Shown piece by piece: positions 42,804 to 50,786 of a DNA stretch of 64,000 nt. Numbering within the stretch: position 1 is the stretch's first letter; every line of letters starts with the position of its first letter. The position numbers were made by a program, and so were the translations under genes. The notes under the pieces are model-generated. The model was not told where the DNA came from. It saw only the letters and a list, made by a program, of their open reading frames with translations, and ran no database searches. The stretch spans positions 2,542,001 through 2,606,000 of the forward strand of contig NZ_CP115483.1 of assembly GCF_027627455.1 (NCBI RefSeq), in the 5' to 3' direction. Source of the DNA: Sphingobacterium sp. SYP-B4668. Lineage in GTDB: Bacteria; Bacteroidota; Bacteroidia; Sphingobacteriales; Sphingobacteriaceae.

Positions 42804-44147
42804 ATGAAAACAAATATTCTATATATCATTACCCTGCTGCTGCTAGGCGGTAGCCAATCGGTGTACGCCCAAAAAATGGCGTTGGCACTGAAGGATGCGC
42901 TGGAAATGGCAAAACACGGAAATAAGGCGTTACAAGCACAAGTGCTCGAAGAAATACATGCTCAGGAAATGACCCGAGAGGCTAAAGGTGGATTACTACC
43001 ATCTATATCGGCTAATGCGGCGTACTCTCGGTACTTCGAGCGACCGATCATCTTCCTCCCAGGCTCGTTTGCGGGCACGGATAAAGCGGTGCAGGATGTC
43101 GCCTTTGGCGGAAAAAATGCCTTTGATGTCTTTGTGTCACTGCATCAGCCGATCCTCGCTCCAACGATACAACAGCTTAAGGAGGGATCGAAGATCAATG
43201 AACAGCTAGCGGATCAAAAAACTGCCGATTTGAAAAGTCGGGTGGCTTTACAGGTGTCTACCCGTTACCTAGATATCTTGATGATGGATCGACAGCTCGG
43301 CCTGCTGGAGCAGAGTCTCAAGCGTAATGTCAAGGCTCTGGAGGATGCTCGCTCGCTATTGACCCAAGGGAGGGGCCTTAAGTCTGATACACTAAGAAGT
43401 TTTGTTGCTGTAGAAAACCTCAGATCATCTGTCTCTTACCTCAAGAATAGGATGGAAGTGTTCAGCATGGAGTTAAAAAGGCTGATCGGACTGGATGAAC
43501 CAATTGATATTGTGCTAACGGATCAATTGGAAATTGGAAACAGTCAAGGTGAATTTTATCAGGTAGAGGAGGCATTACAGATCGCCGAGCAAAACCGGAA
43601 TGATCTGCATATTCAACAGTTGGCTATTGATTACCAGCAAAACAAACTAAAGGTGGCACAAGCTGGACTGCTGCCGGAGCTGTCGTTGATCGGACAGTAT
43701 CAGGTACAGGCGCAAGCTGATAATCTGAAATTCAGTCAGTATGCTTTACCTAGAACCTCTTTTCTCGGGTTGCGGCTGAGTGTACCGATTTTTAACGGAA
43801 ACCGGACTAAATCGCAGATCAGTCAGGCGAGGATTAAAGCTAGGCAGGAAGAGATCCGGCTTAGCGATTTGAAAGATGAAGTCAAAACCGAACTTGCGAC
43901 CATTATCAGTAAATGGAAAGAAGCGGTCACCCAATTGGGAATACAGGAGACAACAGTAAAATCAGCAGAATTAAATCATCAGATCATAGATGATCGGTTC
44001 AGAAATGGATTGGGCTCCAGACTTGAATTGACGGATGCTGAGCTTGCGCTGACGCAAGCTAAAATAAACTATCTGAATGCAGTATATAATCTGCGGATGC
44101 TTCATGTGTCACTGCAGCATGCGCTGGGGCTGCTCAGGTTGTCGTGA
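42804..44147 (+). CDS. TolC-family outer-membrane efflux protein
   Basis: A 447-residue protein with a signal peptide (GGSQSVYAQ). It has two repeats of the TolC fold rich in long helices (MALALKDALEMAKHGNKALQ; SAELNHQIIDDRFRNGLGSR LELTDAELAL). It forms the outer-membrane channel of the RND pump encoded upstream. It is flanked on both sides by the GATCCGC inverted repeats. Confidence 0.92.
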   Translation: MKTNILYIITLLLLGGSQSVYAQKMALALKDALEMAKHGNKALQAQVLEEIHAQEMTREAKGGLLPSISANAAYSRYFERPIIFLPGSFAGTDKAVQDVAFGGKNAFDVFVSLHQPILAPTIQQLKEGSKINEQLADQKTADLKSRVALQVSTRYLDILMMDRQLGLLEQSLKRNVKALEDARSLLTQGRGLKSDTLRSFVAVENLRSSVSYLKNRMEVFSMELKRLIGLDEPIDIVLTDQLEIGNSQGEFYQVEEALQIAEQNRNDLHIQQLAIDYQQNKLKVAQAGLLPELSLIGQYQVQAQADNLKFSQYALPRTSFLGLRLSVPIFNGNRTKSQISQARIKARQEEIRLSDLKDEVKTELATIISKWKEAVTQLGIQETTVKSAELNHQIIDDRFRNGLGSRLELTDAELALTQAKINYLNAVYNLRMLHVSLQHALGLLRLS

Positions 44148-44218
44148 TGAGTGTCACAGCATCCATCAAAGCTGCATAAATGGCCTAAAGAAGACAATAT
44201 AATATCAACAAACAAACA

Positions 44219-44238
44219 GATCCGCCAACTGGCGGATC
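44219..44238. repeat. GATCCGC repeat, copy 2
   Basis: GATCCGCCAACTGGCGGATC, a perfect 9-base-arm inverted repeat, follows the TolC gene by 71 bases. It may act as a transcript-end or processing hairpin between the RND-TolC genes and the MFS gene. Confidence 0.5.
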
Positions 44239-44248
44239 ATCCCATAAC

Positions 44249-44264
44249 TGAGCTCCTAAGCTCA
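44249..44264. repeat. inverted repeat TGAGCT/AGCTCA
   Basis: Perfect 6-base arms with a 4-base loop, 18 bases before the MFS start codon. The position just upstream of the start could affect translation. Confidence 0.3.
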
Positions 44265-44282
44265 TGAAGTAATTATATACAG

Positions 44283-45710
44283 ATGAAAAAGAACACCAAT
44301 CAAATAACGAAGGAGCCTGCGGCATATAGTAAACGCTGGTCCGCACTTTTCTTACTATGTACCGCGCAGTTTGTCGTGATTATGGATACCTCTATTATCG
44401 GGGTGGCACTTCCTGCCATACAGGCTGATCTAGGCTATACGCAAAGTGGCTTGCAATGGATTTTCAATGCATATGTCATTATGTTGGGTGGATTTTTGCT
44501 GTTGGGCGGAAGGTTGTCCGACCTATTTGGTGCGCGTAAGGTATTCATGTGGGGATTTGCTATCCTTTCGGGAGCTTCGCTTTTAGCGGGTGTGGCTTGG
44601 TCCGAGGCTGCCCTTAATATCGGACGTGGATTACAAGGCCTTGGATCTGCATTCATCGCACCGGCAGCACTGACATTGGTATTGGCTAAGTTTACCGATC
44701 CTAAAGAACTGAATAAGGCTTTAGGTTTTTGGGGGGCGTCTTCTGCAGCGGGTGGTTCTGCTGGCGTTTTTCTGGGTGGTGCTATTACGGAATGGCTTTC
44801 TTGGCATTGGATATTCCTTATTAATATCCCTATAGGGCTGGCTGTCCTTTTTTTCAGCCGTGGCCTATTATTTAAAGGGAGCATTCAAAAGGGTAAAGTG
44901 GATGTGGCTGGTGCAGTATTGGCGACAGTGGCTTTGGTATTGGCGGTATATGCTATTGTATCAGCGGAACATGCCGGATGGGCTTCTCTACAGACGATTG
45001 GACTACTGGGCCTCTCTTTAGTCTTGTTGCTGATCTTTCTTGTACTTCAAAAACAAAAAAGCGAGCCGCTGGTACCGTTAAGCATTTTCAAAGTACCTAA
45101 TCTTTTGGCAGGTAATCTAGTAATGGCTTTACTCGCAGCGTCATGGATCCCACTGTGGTTTTTTCTCAACCTTTACTTGCAGCAGACGCTGCACTATTCG
45201 GCTTTCTATAGCGGTCTAGCACTGTTGCCTATGACCGTAGCAATCATGTTTCTGATGGTTGGCGTCACGGGCAAGTTGGTCGCCAAATTCGGTTTTAAAG
45301 CAAATCTGATCGCGGGCTTAGTTGCACTTACGGCTTCACTTGTATTATTTAGTACCATTCCGGCTGATGGAAGTTTTGTCGTGCACGTGTTGCCTGCATC
45401 CTTACTAGGGGCATTGGGAATGTCACTAACCTATATTCCAGGTACCATCGCTTCGATGTCGGGTGCTAGACCTGAAGAGACGGGACTGGCCTCAGGCTTG
45501 GTCAATACAAGTTATCAGGTGGGATCGGCACTAGGTCTAGCGATTATCGTGGCTATCTCGTCAGCAAGTACCAATACGGCTAAGCTGACCGGCGCTACCG
45601 ATATTGTGGCATTGAACACTGGTTTTCAGACAGCATTCTTTGCGGCGGCTACTGTCTGTATCCTTGCTGCTATCCTTGCTGCTTTTTCAATTAAGACACT
45701 CAGAAGCTAA
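44283..45710 (+). CDS. DHA2-family MFS exporter (EmrB/QacA type)
   Basis: A 475-residue major facilitator with about 14 hydrophobic segments. It starts with the DHA2 signature FVVIMDTSIIGVALPAIQADLG, followed by GGRLSDLFGARKV. This family exports drugs and toxic compounds by proton antiport. There is no adaptor gene beside it. It follows the RND-TolC operon and is 14 bases from the ferredoxin-reductase-type gene, so the two form a unit. Confidence 0.92.
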   Translation: MKKNTNQITKEPAAYSKRWSALFLLCTAQFVVIMDTSIIGVALPAIQADLGYTQSGLQWIFNAYVIMLGGFLLLGGRLSDLFGARKVFMWGFAILSGASLLAGVAWSEAALNIGRGLQGLGSAFIAPAALTLVLAKFTDPKELNKALGFWGASSAAGGSAGVFLGGAITEWLSWHWIFLINIPIGLAVLFFSRGLLFKGSIQKGKVDVAGAVLATVALVLAVYAIVSAEHAGWASLQTIGLLGLSLVLLLIFLVLQKQKSEPLVPLSIFKVPNLLAGNLVMALLAASWIPLWFFLNLYLQQTLHYSAFYSGLALLPMTVAIMFLMVGVTGKLVAKFGFKANLIAGLVALTASLVLFSTIPADGSFVVHVLPASLLGALGMSLTYIPGTIASMSGARPEETGLASGLVNTSYQVGSALGLAIIVAISSASTNTAKLTGATDIVALNTGFQTAFFAAATVCILAAILAAFSIKTLRS

Positions 45711-45724
45711 AAGAAATAGGAGAT

Positions 45725-46798
45725 ATGAGAAGATATAAATGGCGTACGCATGAAATTATCATGGAAACAGCAGATACCCTAACCATTGTTTTTGACACTG
45801 GAGAGGAGAGATTTGGCTATGAATCTGGTCAGTATCTGAACATCAGGTGTACGATCGGGGGCGAACCGGTGAGTAGATCCTATTCCTTTAGCTCTGCACC
45901 TACTGAACGGTATCCGCGTATCACGGTAAAGCGTGTGCTCAATGGACGAATGAGCAACTATCTTGTCGACTATGCATCCGATATCAGCGAGTGGAATGTG
46001 GAAGGTCCTTTTGGGAATTTTGTACTGCACCGAGATATGTCGGCAGAAACGGAGGTCGTGCTGCTGGCAGGCGGCAGTGGCATGTCGCCGCTGCTGTCCA
46101 TGCTGAAAAGCATAGGCAATGATGCACCAGCACCACTGCTTCTCTATGCATGTAAAACACCTGCAGATGTCCTCTTTAAAAGTGAGCTGGATGAACTGGA
46201 ACAGGATAAGCGAGTACATACTTACTACGCCTTTAGCCTGGATATACAGAAGAGGTCGGGGGGCAATTGTATGACAGGCCGATTTTCACAACCGGTCATT
46301 CAATCCGTTATTGAGCAACACATACATCGGCCAGAAAGTGCTCACTATTACATCTGTGGCCCTACCGCACTTATGCAACTCTACCAGGAAGCACTACAGC
46401 TAATGGATATCCCGGTGTCACAGATTCATTCGGAGTACTTTGATCCGGTGGCGACGGTAGATGTCATTCCAGGGGACCGGGACGGTGCTAAAAAGGAGGT
46501 ATTGGTGAGTTACTACGAGATGCAATATCAAGATGCGGAGCAACAGACATACGAGTGTACTTTATTGATAGAAGTCCAGGGCGGACAATCTCTTTTGGAT
46601 GCCATGCGGGCCTATGACATCGTAGTGTCCAGTTCGTGTCATAAAGGTACATGTGGGGCCTGTTGGGCAATGACTTCGAATGGAAAGGTCAAAATGACCA
46701 ACAACTATGCGCTGACAGAAGACGAAGTTGCTGAAGGAAAGATTCTGCTCTGTCAGAGCTTTCCGGTAGACGATGCCGTCTCGATAATACTGGCCTAA
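45725..46798 (+). CDS. flavodoxin/ferredoxin reductase-type protein with [2Fe-2S] domain
   Basis: A 357-residue three-domain oxidoreductase. It has a FAD-binding domain (about 1-100, RSYS at 51-54), an NAD(P)-binding domain (about 105-235, LLAGGSGMSPLLSML) and a plant-type [2Fe-2S] ferredoxin (about 270-357) with cysteines C305, C310, C313 and C343. The layout is that of PaaE and HMP-type reductases, which pass electrons from NAD(P)H to a partner oxygenase or to acceptors. No oxygenase is encoded nearby. It is coupled to the DHA2 gene and lies inside the copper island, so its partner is unknown. Confidence 0.9.
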   Translation: MRRYKWRTHEIIMETADTLTIVFDTGEERFGYESGQYLNIRCTIGGEPVSRSYSFSSAPTERYPRITVKRVLNGRMSNYLVDYASDISEWNVEGPFGNFVLHRDMSAETEVVLLAGGSGMSPLLSMLKSIGNDAPAPLLLYACKTPADVLFKSELDELEQDKRVHTYYAFSLDIQKRSGGNCMTGRFSQPVIQSVIEQHIHRPESAHYYICGPTALMQLYQEALQLMDIPVSQIHSEYFDPVATVDVIPGDRDGAKKEVLVSYYEMQYQDAEQQTYECTLLIEVQGGQSLLDAMRAYDIVVSSSCHKGTCGACWAMTSNGKVKMTNNYALTEDEVAEGKILLCQSFPVDDAVSIILA

Positions 46799-46887
46799 AA
46801 GTAATGTGGGAGAAGGAGGGTCTGTCCAATAGGGGGCAGATCGTCCATATCCTTAAAAAGAGGCACATGAATCGGGAAACGAAACAG

Positions 46888-46920
46888 TAAATCTTACAAA
46901 TCAAATCCTAAATAACGTAA
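46888..46920 (+). promoter_or_regulatory. shared copper-island motif D, upstream of the second HMA protein gene
   Basis: TAAATC, then TTACAAATCAAA at 46894-46905 and AATAACGTAA at 46911-46920. It ends 23 bases before GAACTTTG (46943-46950, weak -7 element) and 63 bases before the start codon. Confidence 0.6.
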
Positions 46921-46982
46921 AGTGGAGCAGGGTTTATTTGCGGAACTTTGTACTATCGATAAACAATTAAAATTAAAACAAC

Positions 46983-47210
46983 ATGGAAAGCAGTAATCAA
47001 AACTTTCAATTCAAGACAAATATTAACTGCAATGGCTGCGTCGCTAAAGTATCACCTTTTCTGAATGATGCCGAAGGTATCTGCCACTGGGAAGTGGACA
47101 CGGCAAGTCGAGATAAAGTGCTGACGTTAAAGTCGGAAGGTATTACGGAGCAACAAGTCATGGAGACTGTCCAAAAAGCTGGTTTTAAAATAGAACCGTT
47201 AGCTTCTTAG
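46983..47210 (+). CDS. HMA-domain metal chaperone
   Basis: A 75-residue protein that is a single HMA ferredoxin fold. The metal loop reads INCNGCV, a standard CxxC. It would carry Cu(I) or a similar ion in the cytoplasm. It is transcribed with the HMBD protein 39 bases downstream, and motif D precedes it. It differs from the chaperone at 36750, which lacks CxxC. Confidence 0.9.
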   Translation: MESSNQNFQFKTNINCNGCVAKVSPFLNDAEGICHWEVDTASRDKVLTLKSEGITEQQVMETVQKAGFKIEPLAS

Positions 47211-47249
47211 AAAAGTAAATTCACAATTTTTGATTAAAACGCATACGAC

Positions 47250-48110
47250 ATGAACAATCCTGATCATACAGACGAACTACCTGTTTACGCTTGCCCAATG
47301 CACCCGGAAGTAACCGGGATACAGGGAGATAAATGTCCAAAATGTGGCATGACTCTGGTCGCCACTAAAGCCGAGGAGTCGGCTAGATACGAGGTAGAGC
47401 TTACGACTTTACCAAAGCCCATCGTAGTCGGGAAATCGGCTATCCTAACACTTGCCATTACCCAGGATGGACAGCATGTGCCCCTAGAGGTCTCGCACGA
47501 AATGAAAGTCCACTTAATGGTGGTGAGTGAAGATCTGAGATGGTACCGGCACATTCACCCGATACAGCAGACGGACGGGACGTATACCGTGACGGAAACA
47601 TTCCATAATGGCGGCAGATACCTTCTATTTGCCGATTTCAAACCGATGGGCGGTGCGCAGGTCTTGCGTACATTACAAATCGATGTGGAGGGCTACCATA
47701 TGACCTCTGCAGCAGAGATGTCTGCTAAATGGGTATCGGATGTAGCGTGCTATACGGTAACACTGGAGAATGGGAATGATTTTGAAACAGGTCGTGTACA
47801 GCCCTTGAAGATCACATTAGCGAAAGATGGTAAGAAACTGAAAGAAAGTGATCTGGAGCAGTATTTGGGCGCATCTGCTCATATCGTCATGATCAGTGCG
47901 GCGGATAAAGAATTTTTGCATATACACCCTGTATTCGGAAGCGATCTCCCAATCTATGCGGAGGCGCATATTGAACAGGCTGGCACTTATCGCATGTGGG
48001 TACAGTTTAAAATAGATGGACAGGTGCACACAGCGGATTTCACGGTAGAGGTCGCTTCGGGAGAAAAAAGCGGTCAACAACAGTCCACGCATCATGCGCA
48101 TCAGCACTAG
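47250..48110 (+). CDS. heavy-metal-binding-domain protein with YtkA/FixH-like C-terminal region
   Basis: A 286-residue protein. An N-terminal HMBD at about 12-35 has CPMHPE and CPKCGM (C15, H18, C29, C32). After that comes a beta-rich region with two similar halves, each carrying a histidine motif (WYRHIHPI and FLHIHPVF), and the C-terminus is HHAHQH. No signal peptide is visible, which is odd for a protein with this set of metal ligands. It probably binds copper. It is co-transcribed with the HMA protein, and a terminator follows. Confidence 0.8.
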   Translation: MNNPDHTDELPVYACPMHPEVTGIQGDKCPKCGMTLVATKAEESARYEVELTTLPKPIVVGKSAILTLAITQDGQHVPLEVSHEMKVHLMVVSEDLRWYRHIHPIQQTDGTYTVTETFHNGGRYLLFADFKPMGGAQVLRTLQIDVEGYHMTSAAEMSAKWVSDVACYTVTLENGNDFETGRVQPLKITLAKDGKKLKESDLEQYLGASAHIVMISAADKEFLHIHPVFGSDLPIYAEAHIEQAGTYRMWVQFKIDGQVHTADFTVEVASGEKSGQQQSTHHAHQH

Positions 48111-48232
48111 TGCCGGATAATTTATCGGCTAAGCGACGACCGATCATTAGAAATCCCTCCTTCGGTGACCCCATGCTTAGCTGTGACGAGGTACCTGAGA
48201 TCAGACAGTAGAATATTTGTAACATAGCGGTA

Positions 48233-48261
48233 GCCGTTTGGTATGACCAGACGGCTTTTTT
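48233..48261 (+). terminator. terminator of the copper island
   Basis: Arms GCCGTTTGGT and ACCAGACGGC (one mismatch), 3-base loop and six T, 122 bases after the HMBD protein gene. It is the only structure seen in the 344-base gap before 48455. Confidence 0.8.
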
Positions 48262-48454
48262 ATTCCAAACACATCTTGTCTTTAAGCATAGACAAGTCCT
48301 TGGGGTTATTGTGTCTGCTTCAATAGCAAGTTCAATGAGAGCACATAGTTCGCCTATCATGGACGATTAACGATACGCATATTTTTTGACGTCGTTAGGA
48401 TCTCCAGAGCATTGGCTAACAAAATGAAGAAGCGAAATGCTGAGCTGCTTACGT

Positions 48455-49633
48455 TTACTTTTTAACAGTGATCCTAATCTTACTATCCGTCCTGTTAGAT
48501 GAATTGTCAGTGGCTGTCAACGTCAACTCAAATTCTCCTTCCATTGTAGGTCGCCCTGATAATTTCATTTTTTCGCTGTCAAAATTTAGCCATGCTGGTT
48601 GATTTTGACTAATGCAATACGTCAGCTTTTCATCGTCAACGTCTCTGAAATAATCTCTTGGAAGATTTATTTCGAATGCTCTTCCCATCTGAAGGGTAGT
48701 GTCCGGGATTGGGTGAAAAACAAATGGTTTAAACAATTTCGACGTTCTGACCCAAAAGATATCTGATTCGGCTAATCTATTTTCAACGATCTGCAAGCGT
48801 GTAAAGAAAAGGAATTTATTGTCGATACTTACATATGGCCTCCTATCCCAATCTTTCGAATTTATGGTCGAATCAATTCGTTCGGGCCCCATCCAATTTT
48901 TATGGATATCCCGATAACTGATGTATAGATCGACTGCTGTAATACTATCTGTATACCTGCAAAAAATCAGGTACTCTTCCTTTGGGGATATGAAGACACT
49001 TTCCTCATCATTTGGTGAAGACAATTTGGAAATCAGCTCTACTTCTTGATATCGGTTTTCCTTCTGTCTGGTATAGAACAAGTCAGCGGTGTAGCAACCA
49101 TCCTTCCCGTAACAGTTTCTGTTGGAGGAAAAATAGATGGTGCCATCGGAGGTCATACTGGCATTTGCCTCCCTGCTTTCTGAGCGTATCGAATCAGGTA
49201 ATAATGTTGGTGCGCTCCATATACCATTAATCTTTCTAAGCATCCAAATATCCGTGTTGAGGTGGTCCGTAGCAGATTTGCTTTGAGCATAAAGGAGGGA
49301 GTTGCCATCTGGAGAAAAATAGGGTAGATATACTGATTTATTTTTTAATGGTTCGAAAAGCAGCGGTTCATTCCATTTTTCATTAGCCTTTTCAGAATTA
49401 AAGATTTCTCCACTCCAATCGTCCTTATTTAATATCCCAAATATTAACTCCTTTCCATCCGGCGCAAATGAAATTCCATGCTCTAATCTCCCCATCTTTG
49501 AAATGACATCTGGCGCAAAAACAAGGGGAATCGTATCCGGATAAGCCTGCCCGAAATAATCCCTTGATCGGGTTGGCGAGGTACAGTTAGAAAGGAAAAT
49601 AACAGCGATAAATAGTTGGATGGTTCGGTTCAT
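48455..49633 (-). CDS. PD40-propeller lipoprotein with cadherin-like domain
   Basis: The ATG at 49633 is preferred to 49657 because it opens a lipoprotein signal (LFIAVIFLSNC). The 392-residue protein has a WD40-like (PD40) beta-propeller in about residues 40-290, with repeats such as YLPYFSPDGNSLLYAQ and MTSDGTIYFSSNRN. A cadherin/He_PIG-like Ig fold is at about 305-392 (LSGRPTMEGEFELTLTATDN). Proteins of this kind bind other proteins or cell-wall glycans at the surface; no enzymatic motif is seen. It is transcribed alone. Confidence 0.83.
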   Translation of the reverse strand: MNRTIQLFIAVIFLSNCTSPTRSRDYFGQAYPDTIPLVFAPDVISKMGRLEHGISFAPDGKELIFGILNKDDWSGEIFNSEKANEKWNEPLLFEPLKNKSVYLPYFSPDGNSLLYAQSKSATDHLNTDIWMLRKINGIWSAPTLLPDSIRSESREANASMTSDGTIYFSSNRNCYGKDGCYTADLFYTRQKENRYQEVELISKLSSPNDEESVFISPKEEYLIFCRYTDSITAVDLYISYRDIHKNWMGPERIDSTINSKDWDRRPYVSIDNKFLFFTRLQIVENRLAESDIFWVRTSKLFKPFVFHPIPDTTLQMGRAFEINLPRDYFRDVDDEKLTYCISQNQPAWLNFDSEKMKLSGRPTMEGEFELTLTATDNSSNRTDSKIRITVKK

Positions 49634-49801
49634 CTTGGTCCAAATTTGGCGTATCAATGTTTAATGAGGTTATCACTAAATATAATCCTCAGCTCTTTAA
49701 ATAATCAAATCAGTTTAATAGATACTCATAGTTCTATATTTTTTAGGCTATATGCGTCGTCAGTACCTAAACATACTAAAAATGGATGTATTTATTGATA
49801 A

Positions 49802-50052
49802 ATGCAAGATAATACCATTATACCGATACCTGGCATAGGGTTCATATTCGTATCCACCATCGCGATTTATCTGTTTTCTAGGTTTACGAGGGAAGATAAT
49901 ACGAGAGCGCTGTGCTAGAGCTCAGCAACTTCCGGGTTCTTTTGTCCCTGTTAGCTATTGGAGTATTGGAGATTTTTTTTGGTTATTTACATGAGTTAAG
50001 TGTATGTAGAGTTGGTGCCTATTTTTTCTATCTTTATTTCAAATACACTTGA
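49802..50052 (+). pseudogene. frameshifted remnant of a small membrane protein
   Basis: An ATG frame (MQDNTIIPIPGIGFIFVSTI...) ends at a TAG at 49916. From about 49900 a second frame continues with similar hydrophobic sequence (FRVLLSLLAIGVLEIFFGYL) to a TGA at 50050. Joined, the two would give a membrane protein of about 80 residues with at least two helices. One indel near 49900-49916 separates them. No family is recognised. Confidence 0.4.
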
Positions 50053-50086
50053 TTTTCTTTCGATAATAATAGATAATCCCAATACC

Positions 50087-50560
50087 ATGATAGATGCATC
50101 TTTCGACTGCAAAATTTTAAGAGCAAGCAGGACTAGATTATTCCAATTAATTGAAGACTGTGAGGAGCATATCCTGTTCCAGATTCCCGAAACCTTCAAC
50201 AATAATATAATTTGGCAAATAGGCCATTGTATTACAACCCAACAAAGACATATGTATATGCGTAGTGGCTTACCCATGTACATTTCCTCTGAATTCGAGG
50301 AGTGTTTTAAAATTGGGTCGTCTCCAGCATCTTGGAATACACCTCCAGATGTTGAAGAGCTGAAGCACCTATTGCTCGATACGGTAGATAAGCTTGAAGT
50401 AGATCTTGAATCTAATCTATTTATTAACTATACGCCCTTTGAGTTACCAATCGGATTTCAAGTAAAGAATCATATCCACGCACTTAAAGCCTCAAATTAC
50501 CATGAGGCAGAGCACAGTGGTAAGATTCTTACCTATTTGAAGTTGTTGAGCAGAATTTGA
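50087..50560 (+). CDS. DinB-like protein
   Basis: The ATG at 50087 is preferred to 50000 because the DinB-like fold starts there. The 157-residue protein shows the four-helix DinB layout: a first helix of the form RASRTRLFQLIEDCEEHIL, then NNIIWQIGHCITTQQRH with a metal-type histidine. The last helix begins IHALKASNYHEAEHSGKI. DinB-superfamily proteins bind a divalent metal with three histidines; candidates here are in GHC, NHIHA and YHEAEH. They include thiol transferases, but no reaction can be assigned here. Confidence 0.78.
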   Translation: MIDASFDCKILRASRTRLFQLIEDCEEHILFQIPETFNNNIIWQIGHCITTQQRHMYMRSGLPMYISSEFEECFKIGSSPASWNTPPDVEELKHLLLDTVDKLEVDLESNLFINYTPFELPIGFQVKNHIHALKASNYHEAEHSGKILTYLKLLSRI

Positions 50561-50786
50561 ATTTGAAATATCCTTTGCTGAGTTGATCAATAAATCAAAC
50601 AAATTGATTATCCCCTTACCGTTGGGTATGCGGATGGCAATCTCCGTCATCCAGCTACCTCGAGTAAGATACGCAGCTTTCTTTAGTATCTAAGAAGAGA
50701 AAAGAATTGACCACGGGAGAAGATGGAGCCGCCGCTTAGTTCACTAATTGAGGCTCGATATTTTTTCTCCATTAAAAATCTAGTTT

